In this document: positions 27,162 to 35,080 of the stretch, in pieces | How positions within the stretch are numbered: position 1 is the first letter of the stretch | Layout: each line of letters starts with the position of its first letter | DNA from: Brachybacterium avium | GTDB lineage: Bacteria; Actinomycetota; Actinomycetes; Actinomycetales; Dermabacteraceae | Direction: 5' to 3' | Assembly: GCF_002216795.1 (NCBI RefSeq) | Contig: NZ_CP022316.1 | Span: 2,633,205-2,697,204 of the forward strand | Length of the DNA: 64,000 bases | The notes under the pieces: model-generated | Databases searched by the model: none | Told to the model about the DNA's origin: nothing | Seen by the model: only the letters and a program-made list of their open reading frames with translations | Program-made: the position numbers and the translations under genes

Positions 27162-27175
27162 GTGGATATGTACAG
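27153..27175. promoter_or_regulatory. GntR operator (perfect inverted repeat)
   Basis: CTGTACATA, GTGGA, TATGTACAG: perfect 9-bp arms around five bases, overlapping the -10 of the operon. The position predicts autorepression by the GntR protein encoded 48 bases downstream. The arms are much more A/T-rich than the surroundings. Confidence 0.85.
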
Positions 27176-27222
27176 TAAGAGCAGTTGGTCGTCCCGACCC
27201 GAGCACGGGAGGAGTGGTGAGG

Positions 27223-27603
27223 ATGCACCTCCGGCTGGACCCCTCCGCTCCGGAACCGATCTACGAGCAGATCCGTGCCCGCCTGGCCGAGCAGATCCTG
27301 CAGGGAGACCTCGCTGCGGGGGAAGCACTGCCCTCGATCCGTGCCCTCGCGCGTGACCTGCGGGTCAGCGTCATCACCACCACCCGCGCCTACAACGAGC
27401 TGGTGGCCGACGGGCTGGTCGACGCCGTGCGCGGCAAGGGCGTCTTCATCCGCGCCCAACAGCCCGAACAGCTGCGCGCCCGCGCCCTGGGGCGCATCGA
27501 CGACGCGCTCGCCGAGGCTCTCCGCACCGCCCGCACTGCCGGGATCGACGACGAGGAGCTGTGCGACCGCCTCGCCGGGCTTCTCGAGGAGGACGACCGA
27601 TGA
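27223..27603 (+). CDS. GntR family regulator (YtrA subfamily)
   Basis: 126 residues. A winged helix-turn-helix spans about 10-75 (PIYEQIRARLAEQILQGDLA, then ALPSIRALARDLRVSVITT), followed by only a short dimerisation tail. The short tail and the adjacent ABC genes place it in the YtrA subfamily, whose members repress ABC exporters for cell-wall-active compounds. The ATG at 27223 follows GGAGG at a normal distance; GTG codons at 27214 and 27217 are alternatives. It overlaps the first ABC gene by ATGA. Confidence 0.9.
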   Translation: MHLRLDPSAPEPIYEQIRARLAEQILQGDLAAGEALPSIRALARDLRVSVITTTRAYNELVADGLVDAVRGKGVFIRAQQPEQLRARALGRIDDALAEALRTARTAGIDDEELCDRLAGLLEEDDR

Positions 27604-28562
27604 GCACGATGCCCAGCGAGCAGGAGCATGCCCTTCCGGAGGGCCCCGGCACGCCCTCGGCCACGGTGCAGGGCCTCGCCGTCCACCTGCCCTCTCGCGA
27701 ACGCCCCTACGCAGCGCCGCTGCAGGCCGTCCGCGACCTCACCTTCACCGTGCCGGCCGGGCAGGTCACGGCGATCGTCGGCGCCAACGGTGCCGGGAAG
27801 ACCACGGCCCTGCGCGCCCTCAGCAGCGCCCTGCCCTTCGCCGCCGGGAGCATCGAGGTGCTGGGGACCGCGCTGGGCCCCGCGACCGTTGCACTCCCTG
27901 CCGGCGTCGCCCTGGTGCCGGACGCGCCCGCGTACCCCGCGCGGTGGACCGCGCGCCACCTCGCTCGCGCCCACGCCGCGACGGCCTCGCAGTTCGACCA
28001 CCCCCGCTTCAGCACCCACCTCACCGCGCACCGGGTGCCCGAGCGTCGCCCCGTGCGCGAGCTCTCGCGCGGCCAGCTCACTCAGCTGGCCATCGCCGCG
28101 GCGCTCGCACAGGACCCCCACCTGCTGATCCTCGACGAGCCCTTCGCCCGGCTGGACCCGCTGGCCCGCACCGACCTGGTCGACGAGCTGCGCTCCCTGA
28201 TGGCGCAGGACGGGCGCTCGATCCTGCTGGCGACCCACGACCTCGAGGGCATGGACCGCTTCGTGGACCACCTCGTGGTCATCGCTCAGGGGCGGACGGT
28301 GCTCGAGGGCGAGGTGGAGCGGCTCCGGGACGAGTTCCTCCTGCTCGAGCGCGCGGCCGGGAACGAGGACGCCGTCGCCCCGGACCTGATCGGAGCCGTG
28401 ACCACGGGCGGGACCCTGCGTGCACTGGTGCACCTCGAGGAGGCCGCCGGGCTGCCTCCCGCAGCGGACCTGCGCCGGCCCGGCGTGCACGATCTGGTCA
28501 CCCACTGGCTGCGCGCCGTCTCGCCGCCCGCCGCCACGACCTCGAGGAGGGGCGCCGCATGA
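27600..28562 (+). CDS. ABC transporter ATP-binding protein 1
   Basis: 320 residues. Walker A GANGAGKTT, signature LSRGQLTQL (SRGQ in place of SGGQ), Walker B LLILDEPFARLDP and a switch histidine in ATHDLEGMDR are all present. It is of the single-domain export type (CcmA/YtrB-like). The first 30 residues are an unrelated extension. It is coupled by ATGA overlaps to gntR upstream and to the permease gene downstream, so it is designed to energise that permease. Confidence 0.92.
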   Translation: MSTMPSEQEHALPEGPGTPSATVQGLAVHLPSRERPYAAPLQAVRDLTFTVPAGQVTAIVGANGAGKTTALRALSSALPFAAGSIEVLGTALGPATVALPAGVALVPDAPAYPARWTARHLARAHAATASQFDHPRFSTHLTAHRVPERRPVRELSRGQLTQLAIAAALAQDPHLLILDEPFARLDPLARTDLVDELRSLMAQDGRSILLATHDLEGMDRFVDHLVVIAQGRTVLEGEVERLRDEFLLLERAAGNEDAVAPDLIGAVTTGGTLRALVHLEEAAGLPPAADLRRPGVHDLVTHWLRAVSPPAATTSRRGAA

Positions 28563-29278
28563 TGTCGACCCGACAGGCTCTTGCCATGGATCTGCGCCTG
28601 AACAGCGGGCGCTTCGCCACCACCCTGCTGCTGTGCCTGTTGAGCCTGGTCGTGGCGGTGCTGGGGTCCGACGCCCTCATGGCCGTCCTCCCGATCTGGG
28701 CCGCGCTGGCCTGGTACCGCTACGGCCGGGGCGACACCATCGAGCGCGAGGAGCTCCGCGCGAGCCTCGGCCTCGCCCGTGCCGACAGGGTGCGGGGCAG
28801 GGTCGCGCTGATCGCCGTGGAATCCGCCCTGCTGATCCTCACCACCTCGCTTTGGCTCCTGGTCGCCGCCACGTTGGATCTGGGGGCGAGCATCCAACCC
28901 GGCCCCACCTTCACGGTCTCCGGGCCCCCGGGCTCTCCGAGGTCGTGCTCGTGCTGGTCGGTGCCGTGCAGAGCGTGCTGGTGCTGCTCCTGACGGCGAT
29001 CGTGGTCGGCGGTGAGTGCGTGACGCGCCGTCCCGGGGCGGCGGCGGCCGTCGTGACCTGCCTGGTCTACCTCGGCGCGGGGCTGCTCAGCGCCGGACTC
29101 GCCCTCCCCATCGGCATGACGGGCCTGTCCGGCGACCCGCTGCTCCCGTACCTGCTCACCGGGGCGGCGGGCCTGGTGGTCAGCGGGGTGCTCGTGCTCG
29201 TGCTGCGCCGTCGGGTGCGCACCTGGATCGGGCTGCTGGACTCGGGAGCTGCGGCGCGGGGGGGCGGTGGCGGCATGA
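28559..29278 (+). pseudogene. ABC transporter permease 1, frameshifted
   Basis: The frame starting at ATG 28559 (overlapping the ATPase stop) gives a hydrophobic protein to about residue 125 (ASIQPGPTFTVSG) and then degenerates. The natural continuation LSEVVLVLVGAVQSVLVLLL is one frame over. A missing G or C in the run at 28922-28932 would explain it. The downstream part has no stop before the next ABC gene: it runs in frame into ATPase 2. A TGA at 29276-29278 in the original frame would form the ATGA overlap usual in this operon, so a second indel, for example in the seven-G run at 29258-29264, may also exist. About six membrane segments in total. Confidence 0.78.
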
Positions 29279-30171
29279 AGCGTCCAGGGCCGGCGCAGCC
29301 TGCGATCGGCGGCTCACCTCCGCACGCCGTCCGCGTCGAGAACCTGAGCGTCGCCGTCCCGCACCCGCGCAGTCGATATCGGGCAGCGACCCCGGTGCTC
29401 GATGAGGTCAGCTTCACCGCGCCCCGCGGGCACGTCACGGCACTGGTGGGGACCAACGGAGCGGGCAAGACGACTCTGCTGCGCACGCTCACCGGTGCGC
29501 TGCGTCCCGCGTCCGGTTCGATCGACGTCCTGGGGAGCGCTGTCGGACCGCCCGAGGACGCGTGCCCGCCGGGGGTCGCCGTGGTGCCTGATGCCCCGGT
29601 CCTCCCCGAGGAGTGGACGGCGCGCGAGGTGATCGCTCTGCATCGCCGCCTCGGTGATCCCTTCGATCCCCGTGGGTTCACGGCGATGCTCCGAGCGCGG
29701 GGGATCGGCCGCAGGACGATGATCGGGTCCCTCTCGACGGGGCAGTCGACGCACTTCTCGCTCGCCCACGCGCTTGCGACGGATCCGCAGCTGCTCGTGC
29801 TCGACGAGCCGCTCGCCCGGCTCGATCCTCTCGCGCGCACCGAGCTGATCGACCGCCTGCGCGAGCGGATCGCTGCGGACGACGCCCGCTCGGTCCTCCT
29901 CTCGACCCACGACCTCGACGGGATGGATCGCTTCGTCGACCGCCTGGTGGTGCTGCACGAGGGGCGGACCGTGCTCGAGGGCGATGTCCACGAGCTCCTC
30001 GAAGGCCACCTCGTGGTGACCTGTCGCGGCGAGGCGGAGACGCTGATCGGCGTCGATGACGCTGTCGGGCTCCCACCGGGAACGGCACTGCGGGAGCCGG
30101 GCCTGGTCGAACTGGTCAGCGTCACCCTCGCGTCCGTCAGCGGGCGCACCGACCCGGAGGACCGCTCATGA
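29275..30171 (+). CDS. ABC transporter ATP-binding protein 2
   Basis: 298 residues, paralogous to ATPase 1: Walker A GTNGAGKTT, signature LSTGQSTHF (a degenerate LSGGQ), Walker B LLVLDEPLARLDP and LSTHDLDGMD. The degenerate signature weakens the case for strong ATPase activity. The ATG at 29275 has a poor ribosome site and probably relies on coupling to the permease. As the sequence stands, the downstream half of permease 1 is fused to it in frame. It overlaps permease 2 by ATGA. Confidence 0.87.
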   Translation: MKRPGPAQPAIGGSPPHAVRVENLSVAVPHPRSRYRAATPVLDEVSFTAPRGHVTALVGTNGAGKTTLLRTLTGALRPASGSIDVLGSAVGPPEDACPPGVAVVPDAPVLPEEWTAREVIALHRRLGDPFDPRGFTAMLRARGIGRRTMIGSLSTGQSTHFSLAHALATDPQLLVLDEPLARLDPLARTELIDRLRERIAADDARSVLLSTHDLDGMDRFVDRLVVLHEGRTVLEGDVHELLEGHLVVTCRGEAETLIGVDDAVGLPPGTALREPGLVELVSVTLASVSGRTDPEDRS

Positions 30172-30899
30172 CCACGGTGGGGCGACCGAAGCCGGTGGCG
30201 CCTCGAGACCGCGCCTTCCGCCTCGAACTCACCCTGCAGCGACCGCTGCTGTGGGGGAGCGGTGTCGTCGCGATGGTGGTGCTGCTGGTCGCGCTGGGCC
30301 AGCTCGGCCGCTGGGGGTTCGTGCCGATCCTGCTCGCCGTCGCGGTGCCTGTCGCCGCCGCCTCACCCGACCCGGCGAGGGAGGACTGACTCCGCGGGAC
30401 CCTCGCCATCTCCCGGGCGGACCACGTCCGTGCCCGCGTGCGCTTCGTGCTGCTCTCCCAGCTGGGGCTCCTGCTCATCGCGGCGCTCGTGATCCTGGTG
30501 GGGCCGCACCTCGGGAGCGATGATCCAGCGGTTCTGCAGCGGATGCGCCTCGGTGGGCTCTCGCTGTCGGTCCCGACCCTCGAGTACTGGCAGAACCTGG
30601 TCGTGTGGGCCTCCGCGGTGCTGTGGACGCATATCTGGGTGGGACGCGATGCCCTGCGCAGCTCGTCGACGGTGATGTGGGCGCGAGCGCTGATCTCCTA
30701 TCTCGGGATGTACGTCGTGGTGATGGCCGTGAGCGGCGGAGCCCAGATGCTCGCCCGGGCACTCCTGGCGCGGGTGGGGGTGGTGGATGTCGCCGCGTCG
30801 GTGACCTGGATCGTCCTCGCGGTCGCCGGGGCTGTGCTGGTCGGTGGCGGTCTGCTCGTGCTGCGGTGGCGGAGCGAGGTCTGGGCGCGCGCTGCGTGA
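30168..30899 (+). pseudogene. ABC transporter permease 2, with an in-frame stop codon
   Basis: The ATG at 30168 overlaps the ATPase stop. A TGA at 30387-30389 ends the frame after DPARED (73 residues), yet the same frame continues at once as LRGTLAISRADHVRARVRFV, which aligns with REELRASLGLARADRVRGRV of permease 1. It then carries four more membrane segments to the stop at 30899. This is a nonsense substitution, not a frameshift. Read through, the protein would have about 243 residues. Reinitiation at the GTG 30438 could yield the second half alone. Confidence 0.82.
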
Positions 30900-30979
30900 C
30901 CTCGTGATCGGCCGCATGCTCCCTCCACCCGGGCCGGACGCGAGGGCGCGCGCCGACCGGGCTGCGGGAGGATGGCCCC

Positions 30980-32014
30980 ATGAGAGCAGTGCGCTTCGAT
31001 GCCTTCCGGACCACGCCCGCGCTGGTCGAGGTGCCGGCCCCGGTCTGTCCGCCCCGCGGGGCGGTGATCTCGGTGCACGCCACCGGCGTGTGCCGCAGCG
31101 ACTGGCACGCCTGGCAGGGGCACGACGACTCGGTGCAGCTGCCGCACATCCCCGGGCACGAGTTCGCGGGCGTGGTCGCCGAGATCGGTGAGGAGGTCAC
31201 GGATTTCGCCGTCGGCGACCGGGTCACCGCCCCCTTCATCCTCGCCTGCGGCCGCTGCGAGCAGTGCCGCGCCGGCGCCCCGCAGGTGTGCCCGCACCAG
31301 CGCCAGCCCGGCTTCGACCTGCCCGGAGCCTGGGCGGAGCAGGTGATGGTGGTCGAGGCGGAGCACAACCTCGTCACCCTCCCGGAGGGGATCGACATGA
31401 CCCTCGCCGCCGGGCTCGGCTGCCGCGTGGGGACGGCCCATCACGCCGTGCGCGCCCAGGCGGCCGTCCGGCCGGGAGAGCAGGTCGTGGTGTTCGGCTG
31501 CGGCGGGCTGGGTCTGGCCTGCGTGATGATCGCGCTCGCCGCCGGCGCAGAGGTGATCGCGGTCGACATCTCCCCGGCCGCGGTCGCCGCCGCCGAGGCG
31601 CTCGGGGCGACCGCCCTGGCCGGCTCGCCCGATATCGGCGAGAGCGTCCGGGAGGCGACAGGCGGCGGAGCCCACGTCAGCCTCGACGCGCTCGGCTCCG
31701 CTGCGACCGCGCGCGCCGCGATCGGGTCGCTGCGGCCCCGCGGCCGTCACGTGCAGGTGGGGCTGCTGCTGGGGGAGGACGCGGACCCGTCCCTGCCCAT
31801 GGGGCGAGTGATCGCCCAGGAGCTGCAGATCCTCGGCAGCCACGGGCTCGCCGTCGAGGAGTACGGCACGCTGCTGGCCGATATCGCCCAGGGCCGTCTG
31901 GACCTGTCCGGGACGGTCGGCCGCGTCATCGACGCCGCCGAGCTGCCCGCTGCGATGGTCGCGATGGACCGGCCGCCGACCACGGCCGGGATGACCGTGG
32001 CCCGCTGGGTGTGA
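30980..32014 (+). CDS. Zinc-dependent alcohol dehydrogenase family protein
   Basis: 344 residues of the medium-chain dehydrogenase family. Catalytic zinc ligands are in GVCRSDWHAW (Cys) and PGHEFAG (His-Glu), and the structural zinc site is CGRCEQCRAGAPQVC. The Rossmann loop is VVVFGCGGLGLACV, with a following acidic VIAVDIS that favours NAD(H). It oxidises or reduces an alcohol/aldehyde of unknown identity. A GAGGAT hexamer sits six bases before the ATG. It is a single gene, separate from the ABC operon. Confidence 0.92.
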   Translation: MRAVRFDAFRTTPALVEVPAPVCPPRGAVISVHATGVCRSDWHAWQGHDDSVQLPHIPGHEFAGVVAEIGEEVTDFAVGDRVTAPFILACGRCEQCRAGAPQVCPHQRQPGFDLPGAWAEQVMVVEAEHNLVTLPEGIDMTLAAGLGCRVGTAHHAVRAQAAVRPGEQVVVFGCGGLGLACVMIALAAGAEVIAVDISPAAVAAAEALGATALAGSPDIGESVREATGGGAHVSLDALGSAATARAAIGSLRPRGRHVQVGLLLGEDADPSLPMGRVIAQELQILGSHGLAVEEYGTLLADIAQGRLDLSGTVGRVIDAAELPAAMVAMDRPPTTAGMTVARWV

Positions 32015-32062
32015 GGCCCGGCATGGTCCTCCCGCTCTGCCCGCTGTGGAAGCATTGAGCCC

Positions 32063-33055
32063 ATGAGCATCACTGCAGCCGCCGACGGCTCCGCCCTCGG
32101 CAACCCCGGCCCGGCGGGCTGGGCCTGGTACATCGACGAGGACACCTGGCGTGCGGGCGGCTGGCCCCACGGCACCAACAACATGGGCGAGCTCAAGGCC
32201 GTGCTCGACCTGCTCGAGGCGACCGCCGTCGACGCCGACCAGCATCTGCACATCCTGTGCGACAGCCAATACGTCATCAACTCGGTCACGAAGTGGATGC
32301 CGGGCTGGAAGCGCAAGGGCTGGCGCAAGAAGGACGGCAAGCCGGTGATGAACGTCGAGCTGCTGAAGGACATCGACCGCGCGCTCGCCGGGCGCAGCGT
32401 CGAGTTCGAATGGGTCAAGGGACACTCCGGCCACGCCATGAACGAAGCGGCCGACGTGCGCGCCAACGCCGCCGCCACGGCCTTCTCCAAGCAGCAGGAC
32501 CCGCAGGTGGGGCCCGGGTATCGCGGCAGCGAGGGAGTTGCATCCGAGACAGCACCAGGGGCATCGTCCACGGCTGCGCCGGCCGACGACCTCTTCAGCC
32601 TCTTCGACCAGGCCGAGGGGGAGCCCGCCTCGAGCTGCTCGACCGCCGTCGAGGAGACCGTGCTGGTGGCCGACGGCCCGGGTGCGAGCGACTTCGAGCA
32701 GGTCGCCGTGAGGGAGCAGGCGCTGCTCGGTGACCGTCTGCGCGCCGACCCGCCGAGCGCCGCCGAACTGCTGCACCCCGCCTTCACCGAGGTCGGGACC
32801 AGCGGGCGCCGCTACGACCGCGACGAGATCCTCGCCCACCTCGCCCCGCTGGAGGGCGTCGAGGCGGAGGAGTTCGTCGCCGACGAGATCGCCCCCGGCG
32901 TGGTGCTGCTGCAGTATACGACGCATGAACGGCGAGGTGCCGTGCACCGCAGCTCCCTGTGGGTCAGGGAGAACGACCGCTGGCTGCTGCGCCATCATCA
33001 GGGCACGGCAACCTTCGGGGCCGACGACGCGCACCGCGACCTACGGGGGCGGTGA
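32063..33055 (+). CDS. rnhA: Ribonuclease HI fused to a SnoaL/DUF4440-like domain
   Basis: 330 residues. The RNase HI domain fills about 1-145, with the metal-binding acidic residues in ADGSALGNPG, MGELKAV, LCDSQYVINS and NEAADVRANAAA. It cleaves the RNA strand of RNA-DNA hybrids. A linker of about 60 residues follows, then a domain at about 210-325 (REQALLGDRLRADPPSAAEL, HPAFTEVGTSGRRYDRDEIL, then HRSSLWVRENDRWLLRHHQG) typical of the DUF4440/SnoaL cone fold. The second domain is an extra compared with E. coli RnhA. The 3' end overlaps the convergent HNH gene by 15 bases. Confidence 0.9.
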   Translation: MSITAAADGSALGNPGPAGWAWYIDEDTWRAGGWPHGTNNMGELKAVLDLLEATAVDADQHLHILCDSQYVINSVTKWMPGWKRKGWRKKDGKPVMNVELLKDIDRALAGRSVEFEWVKGHSGHAMNEAADVRANAAATAFSKQQDPQVGPGYRGSEGVASETAPGASSTAAPADDLFSLFDQAEGEPASSCSTAVEETVLVADGPGASDFEQVAVREQALLGDRLRADPPSAAELLHPAFTEVGTSGRRYDRDEILAHLAPLEGVEAEEFVADEIAPGVVLLQYTTHERRGAVHRSSLWVRENDRWLLRHHQGTATFGADDAHRDLRGR

Positions 33056-34666
33056 ACTCGCCGGGCCTGCGGAGTCTTGGGGCTCCTCGTCTCTTGGTTC
33101 CTCCTCCACCGCCACCGGAGGCGTCGGCCACGGGGTGATCAGCGGAGGTGTCGGAGAGATGCCCATAGCCCCGTGGGGACTGTTCCAGATCCATGCGGCG
33201 GGCGGTGCCGCCCCCGCGGGCGGATCGTCGCCCGGGCCGCTGTCGTCGCCGCTCCCGGTGCGGCTCACCGGGGTCAGGACCCAGAGTCCGTGCTCCTTCA
33301 GCAGGTTGCAGCGGGCGCAGAGTCCTTGCCCGTTCGCGAAGCTGGTGGGGCCGCCGCGGTGGTAGGGGAGGGCATGGTCGCTGTGGCGGATCTGCGCATT
33401 GCACCACGGGGTGCGGCAGGTGGAGTCGCGCCAGCGGAGCATCCGGGCGAGCCCGGCCGGGAAGGCCCGGGCGCGGGACTCCATGGCGATGAGGTCGCCG
33501 GTGCGCGGGGCGGTGAAGAGCCGGCGGTAGAAGGCCGCGACCTCCTCGTCGGGATGCTCGCCCTCGTCGTGACGCAGGTGACCCGGCGGGCGACCGCCCA
33601 CGGTGTCCCGCACGATGTGCGCAGGGATCGTGCCGTAACCCTCGAGCTGGGCGGTCTCGGCCTCATCGTCCCGCCCCAGCAGGGCGGTGTCCGTGATGAT
33701 GATGCCGATGTCGAGCCCGGGCCGCAGACGCGGGCGCGGTGAGAGGTCGGCGTTCTCTCCGCCCTGGGCGCCGTGCTGGACGTCCTCGACGAGCAGATCG
33801 GCCTCCAGGGCGGACAGAGACGTCTTGGCGCCCGCAGCACGCTGGGACTCAGCCCGTGAGTGCAGCGAGTTCATCATGGCGACGGCATCGAGAGCGCGCA
33901 GCGTCGCGGTCACGCGGGCCATCCCGTCGCCCAGCGGCGTCATCCTGATGTGCCGTGATCTGGCGGCCCGTTCCGCGCGTTCCCGGGACGTCTCGGGCTC
34001 CAACCTCTGGACCATGGCACGGATCTCTGCTTGGAGGCGCCGGTGCCCCTTGCCGTGCAGCATCTCGGGGTGCTCCCGGATCTCGTCATCGATCCGCCGG
34101 CAGGTCTCGTCCCCGGCCCCGTCGAGAGCGCCGGCGACGGCTGAGGCCTGCTGATCCGTCACGGCGCCGGACCAGAGCCGGTCCACCGTTCCCGGCATGT
34201 GCTGGACTAGTCGGCGCGCTTTGGCCTGCGAGAACGAGGATGCGGCCGGGGAGATCCGACGGGCGAGTGCGATCTCCTGCCCGGCGCCCCTGCCCTGCTC
34301 CTCGGCCGACATCCCCTGGGCGGCGTCATCTCGGCGGATCCGCTGCTCGGCCGCGACCTGCCAGGTCGCATCGACCGCTGCGAGGGAGGCGCGCAGATGG
34401 TCGACGCCCGCCATGGCGGCCAGCGCCTCCTCCGCGCTGCCGGGGGCGGTATCGGGCAGTGGATCGCGCACCGAGCTGGTCCGGGTGAAGGCGAGCAGGG
34501 TCGCCGTGAGGACCTGGGCGAGCACGGCGCGGGCGGTGGTGCTGGCCTCGACCGCTGCGAGGCGGCTCAGCACGTCCTCGAGGACGTCCCCCGAGGGCGC
34601 GGCCACGTCCCGGTGGGGTGTCTCCCCACCGGGGTGTTCCCCGCTGCTCTTCGGTATCGACTCCAT
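33041..34666 (-). CDS. DUF222 / HNH endonuclease family protein
   Basis: 541 residues from ATG 34666. The N-terminal two thirds is DUF222 (TWQVAAEQRIRRDD, then KARRLVQHMPGTVDRLWSGA). The C-terminal HNH motif is CRTPWCNAQIRHSDHALPYH followed by SFANGQGLCARCNLLKE, with four zinc-binding cysteines and the HxxH core. These proteins are numerous in actinobacteria and may be mobile or defensive nucleases; none of that is shown here. A GTG at 34708 is an alternative start, but TACGAT at 34673-34678 six bases before the ATG suggests a leaderless start. The Pro/Glu-rich tail is low complexity. Confidence 0.88.
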   Translation of the reverse strand: MESIPKSSGEHPGGETPHRDVAAPSGDVLEDVLSRLAAVEASTTARAVLAQVLTATLLAFTRTSSVRDPLPDTAPGSAEEALAAMAGVDHLRASLAAVDATWQVAAEQRIRRDDAAQGMSAEEQGRGAGQEIALARRISPAASSFSQAKARRLVQHMPGTVDRLWSGAVTDQQASAVAGALDGAGDETCRRIDDEIREHPEMLHGKGHRRLQAEIRAMVQRLEPETSRERAERAARSRHIRMTPLGDGMARVTATLRALDAVAMMNSLHSRAESQRAAGAKTSLSALEADLLVEDVQHGAQGGENADLSPRPRLRPGLDIGIIITDTALLGRDDEAETAQLEGYGTIPAHIVRDTVGGRPPGHLRHDEGEHPDEEVAAFYRRLFTAPRTGDLIAMESRARAFPAGLARMLRWRDSTCRTPWCNAQIRHSDHALPYHRGGPTSFANGQGLCARCNLLKEHGLWVLTPVSRTGSGDDSGPGDDPPAGAAPPAAWIWNSPHGAMGISPTPPLITPWPTPPVAVEEEPRDEEPQDSAGPASSPPP

Positions 34667-34672
34667 GCTTGG

Positions 34673-34678
34673 ATCGTA
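34673..34678 (-). promoter_or_regulatory. -10-like hexamer of the DUF222-HNH gene
   Basis: TACGAT on the minus strand lies six bases before the ATG at 34666, with no ribosome site. An inverted repeat adjoins it upstream. Confidence 0.5.
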
Positions 34679-34699
34679 CGCAGATTCGAAATTCTGCGT
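34678..34699. promoter_or_regulatory. Inverted repeat at the HNH gene promoter
   Basis: ACGCAGA, TTCGAAAT, TCTGCGT: perfect 7-bp arms around eight bases, abutting the -10-like TACGAT. This is where a repressor would act. No regulator gene is adjacent, so autoregulation or a distant factor is possible. Confidence 0.55.
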
Positions 34700-34708
34700 C
34701 ACCCCCAC

Positions 34709-35080
34709 GGGAAATTTGGGGATAATTCCCGAGAGTGTGGAGGAAAATGTGGATGACTGCCCACTGTGGAGGAACCGTCGTCTCGGTCCTGCGATGAATG
34801 TGCAGGGAAAGGTCGCCTTTCATGCTGCCCCGGGAGGCGCGAGAATATTACCGACTCACCGTTCGTGGATCGTGTCAAGGGTTTGTCCTAGAATGTGCAT
34901 GGCTCCCGTCCTCGCGATAGTCGGCGCCCCTTTTTCGGTGCATTGGACGGCGAACGCCTGCCTGGCGTCGGCTCCGGATCATCCGACAGCAGAGAGCCCG
35001 AGCCGCGCCTGTGGGACCATGGCGGGCATGAGGAGCACCCCCGTCGGCAGCGCAGCGCGCGCGCCGTGGTGCCGGGCGCG
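34709..35080. other. Intergenic region upstream of the DUF418 gene
   Basis: About 370 bases without a supported gene. The first half is relatively A/T-rich (GGAAATTTGGGGATAATTCC region). A TAGAAT -10-like hexamer lies at 34889-34894. From there a frame reads M-A-P-V-L-A-I-V at 34899 and ends at 35083, overlapping the DUF418 GTG start. It has no codon pattern or homology I recognise. The DUF418 frame itself is open back to 34895, so the real start could be upstream of the one chosen. Confidence 0.5.

Noticed and set aside
28420..30171. A single 583-codon protein covering permease 1 and ATPase 2
   Set aside because: Its first 170 codons are an out-of-frame Arg/Pro-rich reading of ATPase 1 and the start of permease 1. 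Only the part after the frameshift is meaningful.
30387..30389. TGA in permease 2 as a selenocysteine codon
   Set aside because: Nothing around it resembles a SECIS element or a selenoprotein family, and the homologous position in permease 1 is an ordinary residue.
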